64,000 nt of DNA from Pseudoalteromonas tunicata (GCF_002310815.1 NZ_CP011032.1:2830001-2894000), one strand, 5' to 3'. Positions 17,251 through 26,775 are shown, counted from the first letter of the stretch. A program made the numbers and translations. The notes: generated by a model not told the origin, from the sequence alone.

Positions 17251-18102
17251 ATGAAAAAATTCTTTATAATTTTCACCTTATTTGCAGTGTTATTCTCTAC
17301 ATCATTCGATGTGGATGCACGTAAGAAATTTGGCAGTAAATCAACGGGTAAAACCCAACAAACTAGCCAGCAAAAACAACAAGCAGATCAACCAAACAAT
17401 ACTGCTGCAGCGCCAGCGGCAACCGCAGCAAAAAGCTCAAGTAAAAAAGGTATTATGGGCGGCATTTTAGGTGGCTTACTGGTGGGTGGCTTGATAGCAA
17501 CTATGTTAGGTGGAGATTTTGAAGGCTTACAAATCATGGATATGCTACTTATGGCATTACTTGCGTTTGTTATTTTCAAAGTTGTGAAAATGGTGATGGC
17601 AAAAAATCGCCAATCTCAGCCAATGCCTGCAGGCGGTCCATCGATAAACCCTGTTGAGCAAACGCCACAATACCGTGAAAATACCACTGGTGGTTTTGCA
17701 ACGAGCCAAGATCACGTGCCGTTTAATTTACCATCAGGTTTTGATACTACTGCATTTTTGCAAGGTGCACGTGATCATTATCATACTTTACAAAAAGCGT
17801 GGAATAATAACGACCTAACAACGATTGAAGAATATGTTAGCCCTGCGTTATTTAACGAATTAAAAGCAGAGCGTGCTGATGTGGCAGATGTAGCGACTGA
17901 AGTATTATTCTTAGACGCTGAATTAGCACGTGCTGACAGCTCGCCAATTCTGTGGGAAGTAAGCGTGCGCTTTAAAGGTAAGTACCGTGATTTAGGTGAT
18001 ACTCAAGAAGAAATGATCAACGAAGTTTGGCATTTAGAGCGCGATATGCGTCAAAGCAACGCCCCATGGTTAATTGTTGGCATTGAAGACCAAGCCGCAT
18101 AA
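17251..18102 (+). CDS. Tim44-like domain membrane protein
   Basis: A 283-residue protein with a signal peptide (about 1-23, ending DVDA), then a Gln/Ala-rich, basic linker (about 24-65). A glycine-rich membrane region follows (about 67-112, GIMGGILGGLLVGGLIATMLGG then LLMALLAFVIFKVVKMV). The C-terminal domain (about 160-280, FLQGARDHYHTLQKAWNNNDLTTIEEYVSPALFNEL) is typical of Tim44/MRPL45-like proteins. The bacterial members are of unknown function. A strong promoter, palindromic sites and terminators on both sides indicate a single-gene transcript. Confidence 0.85.
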   Translation: MKKFFIIFTLFAVLFSTSFDVDARKKFGSKSTGKTQQTSQQKQQADQPNNTAAAPAATAAKSSSKKGIMGGILGGLLVGGLIATMLGGDFEGLQIMDMLLMALLAFVIFKVVKMVMAKNRQSQPMPAGGPSINPVEQTPQYRENTTGGFATSQDHVPFNLPSGFDTTAFLQGARDHYHTLQKAWNNNDLTTIEEYVSPALFNELKAERADVADVATEVLFLDAELARADSSPILWEVSVRFKGKYRDLGDTQEEMINEVWHLERDMRQSNAPWLIVGIEDQAA

Positions 18103-18111
18103 CAATTTTTA

Positions 18112-18139
18112 AGCACTTAAGGTTTACGCCTTAAGTGCT
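18112..18139 (+). terminator. hairpin terminator after the Tim44-domain gene
   Basis: AGCACTTAAGG (18112-18122) / CCTTAAGTGCT (18129-18139): a perfect 11-bp stem with a 6-base loop starting nine bases after the stop, followed by ATTTAAGTT. Its T-tail is weak. Confidence 0.65.
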
Positions 18140-18639
18140 ATTTAAGTTAAAGTTTTATCTCGCTTTACATCCAGAGCTAAAAAAATTTTGTTTAACAGCC
18201 GCCTTTAGCACCTAGCTAGATTATTAAAATGTTCAATCTCGTGCAGCTAATAACTGAGCTACGCCGTTAGTACATAACCATACACTCCCTTTCTCATCTA
18301 GATAATCTGCAGCTTAATGTGTTATTTAACCTCAGTTCTCAATAAGAGACTTATCAACAGATTGAATTAAAGATAAATATCTAGCTTACTCATTTCTAGC
18401 CACATTATTCAGGGGTAACAAGACGAAGTGGCGCGTTAATCAAAACTATTAGCTTTGAAAATAGCGTCATGAGATAAAATTTTTGTCCAGCATTGAGGTG
18501 GTTTAGGTTAAGTAATGATTTTTTATCCGTTGAGCTCATCATTAAATACCACGTGATCGTTATGAACAACGCATTATAAAAATCGAGGCACGAACTTAAA
18601 TCATGAAGATAAATATATGTTCGTAACTCTTTAAAATAA
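18140..18639. other. 500-bp block without recognisable genes
   Basis: Between the terminators of the Tim44-domain gene and putP I see no ORF of note. There is a short stretch (18247-18263) whose minus strand resembles a tRNA D-arm (GTAGCTCAGTT...) but has no other tRNA parts, and a weak inverted repeat ACGAAC (18590-18595) / GTTCGT (18619-18624). It might hold a small RNA or a decayed element, but nothing can be supported. Confidence 0.4.
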
Positions 18640-18672
18640 AAAAGCCAACAGTCTTGGTGACTGTTGGCTTTT
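18640..18672 (-). terminator. intrinsic terminator of putP
   Basis: AAAAGCCAACAGTC (18640-18653) / GACTGTTGGCTTTT (18659-18672) is a perfect 14-bp stem with a 5-base loop. On the minus strand it is followed by TTTATTTT, giving a clear T-tail 36 bases after the putP stop. Confidence 0.85.
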
Positions 18673-18707
18673 AAACTAATCTAACTTTGCTAAGTTAGTT
18701 TAGCTGT

Positions 18708-20198
18708 TTATTTGCCATGTTTTGCCAGCATTTGCTCAAACTGCTGTTCAACTTTAGGATCATCAATTGTCGTAAGTCTACTGACCACCACAATAGCGAT
18801 AGTCGATAAGATAAAGCCTGGCACAATTTCATATAACCAAGCACTTAATGATTGGCCATCAACTGATAACGGTGCATAAATCCAAAATAGTACTGTTGCT
18901 GCACCGACTAACATACCTGATAGCGCCCCCCAAGCAGTCATGTTGCGCCAGTACAGGCTTAAAATAACTAATGGACCAAATGCAGCACCAAATCCAGCCC
19001 AAGCGTTACTTACCAAACTTAAAATTGAACTATCGCGATCATAGGCTAAGAAAATAGCAACCAAAGCCACTAATAATACAGATATACGTCCAACCAAGAC
19101 CTGCTCTTTATCTGAGGCATTAGCATTTAAAAATATTTTATAAAAATCTTCAGTCAGTGAGCTTGAAGTCACCAACAATTGAGACGAGATCGTACTCATA
19201 ATAGCAGCCAAAATTGCAGCTAATAAGAAACCAGCAATTAACGGGTGAAATAACAATTGTGATAAAACAATAAATATTGTTTCAGGATCATCTAATGTCA
19301 TGCCGGTTTTGGCTACGTAGGCGATACCTACAAAGCCAGTGGCAACAGCACCAATAATCGACACTATCATCCAACTCATACCAATGTTACGTGCAGTCGG
19401 TACATCTTCAACGGAACGGATTGCCATAAAGCGCACAATAATATGAGGCTGACCAAAATAACCTAAGCCCCATGCCATTGCAGAAATAATTCCAACAAGA
19501 CTTGTGCCACTGACTAAATTGAGCATCTCTGGGTTAATTGCGGCGACAGTATTATTTAATTCCTCAATCCCACCGATTTCAAATAAAGTGACTAAAGGCA
19601 CTAAAATCAGGGCTAAAAACATAATACAACCTTGAACAAAGTCTGTAAGGCTGACCGCTAAAAAACCACCAAATAAGGTATAAACCACCACCACACCAGC
19701 AGTGACATATAAACCTAACTCATAACTTAAGCCAAAAGAGGATTCAAACAATTTTCCTCCAGCAACAACCCCTGATGATGTATAAAGAGTAAAAAATACA
19801 ATAATCACAACCGATGAAACCAAGCGCAACATATGAGAATTATCGGCAAAACGGTTTTCAAAAAAATCTGGCAAAGTGATTGAATCATTAGCAACCTCGG
19901 TGAAGGTTCTTAATCTTGGCGCAACGATTAAATAATTTAATAACGCGCCAATTACTAACCCGACTGCAATCCAAGTGCTGCTGATCCCCGTGATATACAT
20001 CGCCCCAGGTAAACCCATTAGCATCCAACCACTCATATCAGATGCACCTGCTGATAATGCAGTTACACTTGGGCTCAAACTTCGGCCTCCTAGCATATAA
20101 CCTGATACATCACTGGTGGATTTTCGATAAGCGTAAAAACCTATCCCTAACATTACGATAAAATAAATCGCTAAAGAAATTAGCGTGCCAATTGCCAC
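18708..20198 (-). CDS. putP: sodium/proline symporter PutP
   Basis: A 496-residue, highly hydrophobic sodium:solute symporter family protein with about 12-13 membrane segments. The N-terminal block YMLGGRSLSPSVTALSAGASDMSGWMLMGLPGA is very close to the PutP signature involved in sodium binding. PutP imports proline with sodium, for nutrition or osmoprotection. The start is GTG at 20198: a perfect AGGAGG (20204-20209) lies five bases upstream, and the ATG at 20200 is out of frame. No putA gene is nearby. It is divergent from the EAL-HDOD gene and closed by a strong terminator. Confidence 0.93.
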   Translation of the reverse strand: MAIGTLISLAIYFIVMLGIGFYAYRKSTSDVSGYMLGGRSLSPSVTALSAGASDMSGWMLMGLPGAMYITGISSTWIAVGLVIGALLNYLIVAPRLRTFTEVANDSITLPDFFENRFADNSHMLRLVSSVVIIVFFTLYTSSGVVAGGKLFESSFGLSYELGLYVTAGVVVVYTLFGGFLAVSLTDFVQGCIMFLALILVPLVTLFEIGGIEELNNTVAAINPEMLNLVSGTSLVGIISAMAWGLGYFGQPHIIVRFMAIRSVEDVPTARNIGMSWMIVSIIGAVATGFVGIAYVAKTGMTLDDPETIFIVLSQLLFHPLIAGFLLAAILAAIMSTISSQLLVTSSSLTEDFYKIFLNANASDKEQVLVGRISVLLVALVAIFLAYDRDSSILSLVSNAWAGFGAAFGPLVILSLYWRNMTAWGALSGMLVGAATVLFWIYAPLSVDGQSLSAWLYEIVPGFILSTIAIVVVSRLTTIDDPKVEQQFEQMLAKHGK

Positions 20199-20486
20199 AT
20201 TTGCCTCCTAAGCATTGTTATTGTTGTCATTGCAATCTTCTGACTAGAACTTTAGGCAGAAGGTAGTCTAAACTCTGCTAAGTTATAGAAAAATCTTTCG
20301 ATTTAAGGTACGAAACATATTCCGTGCTTACAATATACCATGATCAAAGATAAAATTGAGTTAATGTAAGCAATTACCCACCTAAAGAATGGGTTTTACA
20401 TAAATAATTAATGAAAAATAATTACATATCTTTTATATTGATGCCTCATCAATAAGAATAAAGATTAGGAAAAAGGTCCGCAGCTT

Positions 20487-21716
20487 ATGTATTTTTATGC
20501 AGCCAGACAGCCAATACTCGATAAAGATAAAAATTTGTTTGCCTATGAATTATTGTTTCGAGATGGCTTGGATAATGTTTTCCCAAACATCGATGGTCAT
20601 GAAGCAACCACCAAACTCATTGCTGGAAGCCAATTTGAATTTAATTTAGAAGACATCACAGGTACAAAACCCGCATTCATTAACTTCACCTTAGAAACCT
20701 TACAAAAAGGCTACGCGAGTTTATTAGCACCTGAACAAGTCGTAGTCGAAATATTAGAAACGGTGCAGCCCGGTAAACGCCTATTAGCATTAGTAAAAGA
20801 GCTCAAAGATGCAGGCTATACCTTAGCGCTAGACGATTACATCCACAATCCGGTATGGCGTCACTTTTACCCGTACATTGATATTATTAAAATTGATTTT
20901 CAAGCGCTCAGCGTCGAACAAATTTCTAAAATACTCAATGACATTAAAGATTTTCCGGCAATCAAATTCCTTGCTGAAAAAGTTGAAACTCATGAACAAT
21001 TTGAGATTGCTCAACAGCTTGGTTTTACTTACTTCCAAGGTTACTTCTTTTCAAAACCAGAAGTAATCCAAAGTAAGTCGCTCGCGCCTTCAGAAATTAC
21101 ATTAGCCGAATTGCTCTACGAAACCTCAAGCGCCGAAATCAACTTACGTAAAATTACCGAAGTATTCGAACGTGATGTTAATTTATCTTATAAATTATTG
21201 CGTTATACCAACTCTGCTGCTTTTAAACGCCGTGCAGAAATTAGCACAATTAAACAAGCGTTAGTTGTTTTAGGAGCGGAAGAGCTGAAAAAGTTCCTCT
21301 CTGTGTTATTTACAGCGCAAGTATCGAGTAATAAACCAATTGAATTAATGAGCCTTTCATTAACACGCGCTCGTTTTGCTGAGCTGCTAGCGCAAAGTCA
21401 TGGCCAAATGAAAGACACTGCAATGGCGTTTTTAGCAGGCATGCTGTCACTCATTGACGCGATTTTAGATGAAACCATGGAAAGCGCACTTTCTAAGCTC
21501 CCTCTTTCAAATGAAATCAAAAATGCACTTTTAAATAACGAAGGTGTATTGGCGCAATACTTAGCGTTAGTGAAACTATACGAGCAAGCCAATTGGACTG
21601 ACGCAGCAACGCTGATTGAACAATTAAAGCTTGACCCTAAAGAAGTACCTGATGCCTATCATGACGCTGTTCAATGGGCTAACTTACAACTTCAAGCCGT
21701 ATCGGGTGTTGCTTAA
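20487..21716 (+). CDS. EAL-HDOD protein with degenerate EAL site
   Basis: A 409-residue YuxH/CdgJ-type protein. The N-terminal EAL-like domain (about 1-200) lacks the catalytic residues: the EAL position reads YELLFRDG and the DDFG position reads ALDDYIHNP. It is therefore probably not a phosphodiesterase. The C-terminal HDOD domain (about 205-395) includes LSYKLLRYTNSAAFKRRAEISTIKQALVVLG. Relatives influence motility and biofilm formation in Vibrio by protein contact, so a link to the flagellar locus in this window is plausible but inferred. An AGGAAAAAGG sequence about 10-20 bases upstream supports the start. A bidirectional terminator follows. Confidence 0.9.
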   Translation: MYFYAARQPILDKDKNLFAYELLFRDGLDNVFPNIDGHEATTKLIAGSQFEFNLEDITGTKPAFINFTLETLQKGYASLLAPEQVVVEILETVQPGKRLLALVKELKDAGYTLALDDYIHNPVWRHFYPYIDIIKIDFQALSVEQISKILNDIKDFPAIKFLAEKVETHEQFEIAQQLGFTYFQGYFFSKPEVIQSKSLAPSEITLAELLYETSSAEINLRKITEVFERDVNLSYKLLRYTNSAAFKRRAEISTIKQALVVLGAEELKKFLSVLFTAQVSSNKPIELMSLSLTRARFAELLAQSHGQMKDTAMAFLAGMLSLIDAILDETMESALSKLPLSNEIKNALLNNEGVLAQYLALVKLYEQANWTDAATLIEQLKLDPKEVPDAYHDAVQWANLQLQAVSGVA

Positions 21717-21736
21717 CTGAGTTCAAAAATTTGGAT

Positions 21737-21775
21737 AAAAAAAGCCGCTAAATTTAGCGGCTTTTTATTTTATAA
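21737..21775. terminator. bidirectional terminator between the EAL-HDOD gene and mlaA
   Basis: The palindrome GCCGCTAAATTTAGCGGC (21744-21761) is flanked by A-runs on the left and T-runs on the right, so it works as an intrinsic terminator in both directions for two convergent genes (stops at 21716 and 21770). Confidence 0.9.
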
Positions 21776-22501
21776 GTTTTCTAGAAAATCTTCATCGTAG
21801 TTATCTGGTTCTTGTTTTAACGGTGGGTTGCCATCATACAGCTCAAATAATTGACGTTGAAAATAGATATCCTTCATAAAAATATACGGATCAAGCGACT
21901 CATTGAGCAAACCTTCTTGTGGAATTAAGGATGCCCTCGCTTCTAGTGCTTTAAAAGCAAACACTATCAGACTCTGAGGTGTGCTTAACGCAACCTGAGG
22001 AATAACTAAATTATCAACTACATCACCGGTAAAATTACGGGCGGTACTTGGCCCCATAGCTGGTAACATTAAATATGCACCATCACCAATTCCCCATACA
22101 CCCAAGGTTTGGCCAAAATCTTCTTTAACCAGCTCTAAGCCAATTTCTGATGCAACATCAAAAATACCAAAAACACCCACTGTAGAATTAATCAAAAACC
22201 GAGCTAAACCGACTCCAGCGTTGCTGGGTTTTCCCTGAAAGACAGCATTAACTGTGTCTATAGGCGTTTGAAGATTTTCGATAAAATTCACAATCCCTGA
22301 TCTTACAGGTTGTGGGGTAACTGTGGCATAACCAACCGCAGCTGGGCGAAGTAAATACGCGTCGAGCACTTGCATATTAAAATCATAAACCGGACGATTT
22401 AGTACTTGTAAGGGATCTCGAGCATCTTTTTTCTCTTCTGGTACTTGGGCACAACCGAATAAAATCAGTAGAATCCCTAGCATTGCTGCGGTTCTGAACA
22501 T
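21770..22501 (-). CDS. mlaA: MlaA (VacJ) outer-membrane lipoprotein of phospholipid transport
   Basis: A 243-residue lipoprotein with a signal peptide and lipobox (ILFGC, lipidated Cys at about 17). The MlaA body includes DPLQVLNRPVYDFN, RFLINSTVGVFGIFDVASEIGL and FGQTLGVWGIGDGAYLMLPAMGPSTARN. It removes mislocalised phospholipids from the outer leaflet of the outer membrane, working with the Mla transporter, whose genes are not here. It starts only seven bases after ccmI on the same strand, so it is probably transcribed with the ccm operon, an unusual pairing. Its 3' end runs into a bidirectional terminator. Confidence 0.95.
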   Translation of the reverse strand: MFRTAAMLGILLILFGCAQVPEEKKDARDPLQVLNRPVYDFNMQVLDAYLLRPAAVGYATVTPQPVRSGIVNFIENLQTPIDTVNAVFQGKPSNAGVGLARFLINSTVGVFGIFDVASEIGLELVKEDFGQTLGVWGIGDGAYLMLPAMGPSTARNFTGDVVDNLVIPQVALSTPQSLIVFAFKALEARASLIPQEGLLNESLDPYIFMKDIYFQRQLFELYDGNPPLKQEPDNYDEDFLENL

Positions 22502-22508
22502 GCGACCT

Positions 22509-23768
22509 CTATTGAATCACTTGGTTAATCGTTAAATCGAGTGAATTGGTTTGTGATAAATCAATGGTGCCACTTACCCCTTGTAACTCACCTGACGCTA
22601 AATCGACTTTATCATCAAGTGAAATACGGGCTGTGATAATCACTTGCTGAAAATTTGCCAGTGTTAGCGATGGCATCATGGCGTTTTTTTCACTCAACTC
22701 AATCACTTGTGGTAAATCAAATTGCTGTAGCTTTACCACAGCTAAAGGCATTTGTGGTCCACTTAATGCTTTGGCAAACACAAACAAAGTACCATTAGCT
22801 GGCACTTGGCCAATCAAACTGCTATCGAGCTGAATTTTGACGTTCAGACTTGGCGCTTGTAAAGGATTAGTTTGTGAGTTTTTGTTAACTGTGGTTTGCA
22901 AATGACTTTCTATTTCACTAATACGACTTTGCATCATGGCATAACGGGGATCATCAGTGGTCATTGAAGCTAGGAGCAATTCAAAAGCAGCCTTGGCTTC
23001 AAGCCAATCTTCTTTTTCATAAGCGATAAGTGCCAGCAATGAAATAGCATCTATATTTGTTGGCTCTTTTTGCAAAACTTTCGCCAATAATTTAGCTGCT
23101 TTATTCATTGAGTTTTCAGAGCCTTCAACGAGTAACGCTTGGCTAAAGCTCAACATAACAGTGTTATTATCTGGTTGCAGGCTAAGTGATTTTTCAAAGG
23201 CGTGTAATCCCATGGTAAAATCATTTAAAGACATGGCTACACGCCCTAATAACATCCATGCAATTTGATCATCACCATTGGTTGCAAGTTTTGTCCGTAA
23301 GCCTAATGCAAATTGCTGTAGTTCGTTAGGGGTAAGCGGCTCACCAGTTTGCATCACTGCTCGTTGCCCTAACTCAGGCAAACGCTCAATCGCTTGATGC
23401 CAACTTTGCACTTGTTGATGGCTACCAATGGCATAATAAAAAATGCCACTAAAGCTAAACATGAACAAAATGCCAACCAAACTTAATACGCGATTATTAC
23501 CTTTGAGATTAAATTGCTTTTCAGGCGCGAGTTCGTTGAGTAAGCGTTTTTTTAACTCAATAATTGCTTGTTCATACGCTTGGGGCGTTAAAGTATTGTA
23601 TTGCTGCTCCTGATTAAGCTCAGCTAATCGTTGCTGATAAATATCAATGCGCTCTGCATTATTACCCGGGTCAACCGAAGCGAGTTTGTCTTCACGAATA
23701 AAAGGTAAAACAACAAATCCACAGCCTAAAATCACTAAAATAACGGCATAAATATAAAACTCTGTCAT
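22509..23768 (-). CDS. ccmI: cytochrome c maturation protein CcmI
   Basis: A 419-residue protein with two membrane helices (about 4-23 and 90-112) separated by a cytoplasmic loop with the L-x-x-R-xx-x-L-N-Q-E pattern. A TPR region (about 150-270) and a C-terminal beta-rich periplasmic domain (about 300-419) follow. CcmI binds apocytochrome c and delivers it to CcmF/CcmH. The start overlaps the ccmH stop as TAATG. It is the last ccm gene. Confidence 0.9.
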   Translation of the reverse strand: MTEFYIYAVILVILGCGFVVLPFIREDKLASVDPGNNAERIDIYQQRLAELNQEQQYNTLTPQAYEQAIIELKKRLLNELAPEKQFNLKGNNRVLSLVGILFMFSFSGIFYYAIGSHQQVQSWHQAIERLPELGQRAVMQTGEPLTPNELQQFALGLRTKLATNGDDQIAWMLLGRVAMSLNDFTMGLHAFEKSLSLQPDNNTVMLSFSQALLVEGSENSMNKAAKLLAKVLQKEPTNIDAISLLALIAYEKEDWLEAKAAFELLLASMTTDDPRYAMMQSRISEIESHLQTTVNKNSQTNPLQAPSLNVKIQLDSSLIGQVPANGTLFVFAKALSGPQMPLAVVKLQQFDLPQVIELSEKNAMMPSLTLANFQQVIITARISLDDKVDLASGELQGVSGTIDLSQTNSLDLTINQVIQ

Positions 23769-24229
23769 TATTTAGGCTCCTTGCGTTGATACTGAGCAAT
23801 TAGCTGAACTAACGTTGCTTCATCTTGCTCAGTCCAAGGCTGGTTTTTCGATGCCTTTTTCTGACGCAATAAAATCGAAATAAAGCCAAATACAACAAAT
23901 AATACTGGCAATACCCACAAGACTAAGGTCGAAGCCGTTACCGGTGGCTTGTAGTGAACAAAGTAGCCGTAACGATCAATCATATAATCAATAATTTCTT
24001 GCTTACCCTTGCCCTCTTCAACCAATACTAATACTTTGTCTCGTAAATCTTTTGCAACGATCGCATCCGAGTCAGCAATATTTTGATTTTGACATTTTGG
24101 ACAACGTAACTCATGAGTGAGCTCAGAAAAAATCGAGGCCTGCTCTTTGGTTTCAAATTGATACTTATCTTCGCTCGCAACTATAAAAGTTGAAACAAGA
24201 CTAAGTAATATTGCGATTAAATATTTCAT
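23768..24229 (-). CDS. ccmH: cytochrome c maturation protein CcmH (CcmH/CycL/NrfF family)
   Basis: 153 residues from the start at 24229 (MKYLIAILLSL), which overlaps the ccmG stop as ATGA; the longer version starting at 24271 lies inside ccmG and is rejected. It has a signal peptide (about 1-18) and a redox motif RCPKCQNQNIADSDA with C43 and C46. A C-terminal membrane helix (about 87-108) follows. CcmH reduces apocytochrome cysteines before heme attachment. The short form fits organisms where CcmH and CcmI are separate. Confidence 0.92.
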   Translation of the reverse strand: MKYLIAILLSLVSTFIVASEDKYQFETKEQASIFSELTHELRCPKCQNQNIADSDAIVAKDLRDKVLVLVEEGKGKQEIIDYMIDRYGYFVHYKPPVTASTLVLWVLPVLFVVFGFISILLRQKKASKNQPWTEQDEATLVQLIAQYQRKEPK

Positions 24230-24798
24230 TGAGTTAACTCTGCAATAACCGGAGCAAATTTTGCTCGCCAAACACGCTCGTTAATATCACCAGTGTGATG
24301 TAACAGAATCGTCCCTTTACTATCAACTAAAAAGGTTTCAGGTGCACCAGACACCCCCAAGTCAAGCAACAAGGTACGATGTAAATCCAGCATGTTAAAT
24401 TGATAAGGATCCCCTGCGCGTGCCAGCATTTGAGTCACTTCTTTTTGTAAAGCTGGTAGACTAAATTGATCGCCAAAGTCAGGGTCATAAGCTTGTTCAT
24501 AATAAAGCCCTACGATTTTAATGCCTTTTTCACGTAGTTGAGTTAAATAATCAAGTTCTGCCAAACAGGTTGGACACCATGTACCCCACACGTTCAGTAA
24601 ATAAACTTCACCCAATAAATCAGTATTACGCCACTGCTTATCGGCTTGCATCAAGTCTGGTAAAACAAACTCTGGCATAGGCTGCCCTAAACGCCCGGTC
24701 TGTAATACTCGAGGGTCTGAAAACAAACCTTTAAATAAAAAAATGCTCAACAATAAAAATATAATTAATGGGGTTGCTAACAGTAACTTACGCTGCAT
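24226..24798 (-). CDS. ccmG: thiol:disulfide oxidoreductase CcmG/DsbE
   Basis: 190 residues from the ATG at 24798 (MQRKLLLATPL), which has GGAG at a suitable distance; the in-frame ATG at 24813 has no ribosome site. It has an N-terminal membrane anchor (about 5-24) and a periplasmic thioredoxin fold with the active site WCPTC (C75, C78). The GAPETFLVD block contains the cis-proline. It keeps apocytochrome c thiols reduced. It overlaps ccmF by 11 bases and ccmH by four. Confidence 0.94.
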   Translation of the reverse strand: MQRKLLLATPLIIFLLLSIFLFKGLFSDPRVLQTGRLGQPMPEFVLPDLMQADKQWRNTDLLGEVYLLNVWGTWCPTCLAELDYLTQLREKGIKIVGLYYEQAYDPDFGDQFSLPALQKEVTQMLARAGDPYQFNMLDLHRTLLLDLGVSGAPETFLVDSKGTILLHHTGDINERVWRAKFAPVIAELTQ

Positions 24799-26773
24799 GA
24801 TTAGTGTCTCCATTTTTATTATTGAGTGTATTAGCTATTGTCACTTTGCGACGATAGCGTTTATCAAACAAAATTAAAAAGCCACCCAAGGCGATAATAA
24901 TACCGCCAAGCCAAATCCAACGCACAAAAGGCTTGTGATAAATACGCAAAGACCATGCACCATTACTAAATTGTTCCCCAAGCGCTAAATATAAATCTCG
25001 AGTAAATCCAGCATCAATGGCAGCTTCAGTCATAAACTGATTACCCACGGTATAAAGACGTTTTTCGGCGTGTAAAATCTCAACAAATTTTTGGTCTTTA
25101 AGAACCGTAACCTCACCCGCATGGCCTGTGTAATTTGGACCATTAAGTGCATAAACACCATTAAAACGGTATTCATATTGATTGAGATACACACTTTCAC
25201 CGGGCTCCATTTTAACCGAACGCTCAACAGAATAAGCAGATGTCAAAGCAACCCCTGAAATGACAAAAGCAAACCCAACATGGCCTGCAATCATAGCCCA
25301 ATAACTTAAGGTTAATTTCTTCCAGCCTTCAGCAAAGTTGACTGTTCCTTTAAATTTAAGTGCGATATCTATTAGGGAAGTTAGAACAATCCAAAGTGCT
25401 GATACTACGGCGACAAACGTCATTACCGCGACAGTTTCATAGCTCGAAAACAACCAAGCAGCACCAATAATCACACTCAATACTAGGGCAAATGCATATT
25501 TGTTAAATACAAACTTGAGCTGATTTTGTTTCCAGCGAAGCATTGGACCCAGCGCTAATAAAACAACAAATGGCACTAACAAAATTGAAAACATTTGATT
25601 AAAAAACGGCGTACCAATAGAAATAGAACCAAGTCCTAACTCTTTGTGTACTAGCGGTAACAAAGTACCGAGTAATACGATTAATGTGGCAACTACTAAT
25701 AAAATGTTATTTAACCAAAGTGCAACTTCACGAGAAAAGAACTGATAACGCCCCTCACTTTTTACATCAGACACTTTTAGTACATAGAGTAATAAACTAC
25801 CGCCAACCACAGTAAGTAAAAAGCCCAAGATAAATACGCCACGTGCAGGATCGGTTGCAAATGCATGCACAGAAACAATAATTCCTGAGCGCACAATAAA
25901 GGTGCCAAGCAAGCTTAATGAAAATGCAGCAATCGCAAGCAATACAGTCCACGACTTAAACACACCACGCTTTTCAGTTGCAGAAAGTGAATGCAGTAAC
26001 GCAGTGGCAACTAACCATGGCATCAGTGAGGCATTTTCTACAGGATCCCAAAACCACCAGCCACCCCAACCAAGTTCTGAATATGCCCACCAGCTACCAA
26101 TTGTGATACCTAAGGTTAAAAATCCCCACGCAGCCATAGTCCAAGGACGAGACCATTTAGCCCATGTATTATCAAGCTTGCCGGTCATCAATGCTGCAAT
26201 TGCAAATGCAAATGAAACCGATAAACCAACATAACCCATGTACAATAACGGTGGATGGATAATCATCCCGGGGTCTTGTAATAATGGATTTAAATCACGA
26301 CCTTCAACAGGATAATATGGCAGTAGTAACTCAAATGGGCTTGAAAGTAGTAAGGTATATGACATAAAACCAACACCTAAAAAGCCAAGGACACCCAATA
26401 CTCTAGCCCTTAATAACCATGGCAATGATTTTGATAATACCGCGACTAATGCGGTCCAGATTGACTGCATTAAGACCCAAACTAACATCGCACCTTCGTG
26501 GTTTCCCCACGTTGCAGTTACTTTGTAGTACCAAGGAAGTGATGAGCTGGAGTTATTTGCGACATACGCTACGGTAAAGTCATCATGTAAACTGACATAA
26601 ACTAATGCTAAATAAGATAAAAGTACAAAAACAAATTGACCAACCGCCAATGCGGGCGCAGCTCGCATTAGCCTTAAATTACCGCTATGCGCGCCCCACA
26701 AAGGGTAAATACACAACAGTAAACAAAGCGCCATTGCGATTGTTAAAGACAAAAAACCTAACTCTGGGATCAT
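24788..26773 (-). CDS. ccmF: cytochrome c heme lyase subunit CcmF
   Basis: A 661-residue polytopic protein with about 15 membrane segments and the tryptophan-rich WWD motif GWGGWWFWDPVENASLMPW. The conserved segment LNPLLQDPGMIIHPPLLYMGYVG is also present. CcmF attaches heme to apocytochrome c together with CcmH/CcmI in the inner membrane. It lies two bases after ccmE in the operon. Confidence 0.96.
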   Translation of the reverse strand: MIPELGFLSLTIAMALCLLLCIYPLWGAHSGNLRLMRAAPALAVGQFVFVLLSYLALVYVSLHDDFTVAYVANNSSSSLPWYYKVTATWGNHEGAMLVWVLMQSIWTALVAVLSKSLPWLLRARVLGVLGFLGVGFMSYTLLLSSPFELLLPYYPVEGRDLNPLLQDPGMIIHPPLLYMGYVGLSVSFAFAIAALMTGKLDNTWAKWSRPWTMAAWGFLTLGITIGSWWAYSELGWGGWWFWDPVENASLMPWLVATALLHSLSATEKRGVFKSWTVLLAIAAFSLSLLGTFIVRSGIIVSVHAFATDPARGVFILGFLLTVVGGSLLLYVLKVSDVKSEGRYQFFSREVALWLNNILLVVATLIVLLGTLLPLVHKELGLGSISIGTPFFNQMFSILLVPFVVLLALGPMLRWKQNQLKFVFNKYAFALVLSVIIGAAWLFSSYETVAVMTFVAVVSALWIVLTSLIDIALKFKGTVNFAEGWKKLTLSYWAMIAGHVGFAFVISGVALTSAYSVERSVKMEPGESVYLNQYEYRFNGVYALNGPNYTGHAGEVTVLKDQKFVEILHAEKRLYTVGNQFMTEAAIDAGFTRDLYLALGEQFSNGAWSLRIYHKPFVRWIWLGGIIIALGGFLILFDKRYRRKVTIANTLNNKNGDTNHAA

Positions 26774-26775
26774 GT

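Noticed and set aside
18241..18270. Possible tRNA gene on the minus strand (GGCGTAGCTCAGTTATTAGCTGCACGA-like, positions 18241-18266)
   Set aside because: Only a D-arm-like stretch is present. I find no matching acceptor stem, no anticodon stem and no T-arm (GGTTCRAAT) at the right distance, so it is not called as a tRNA.
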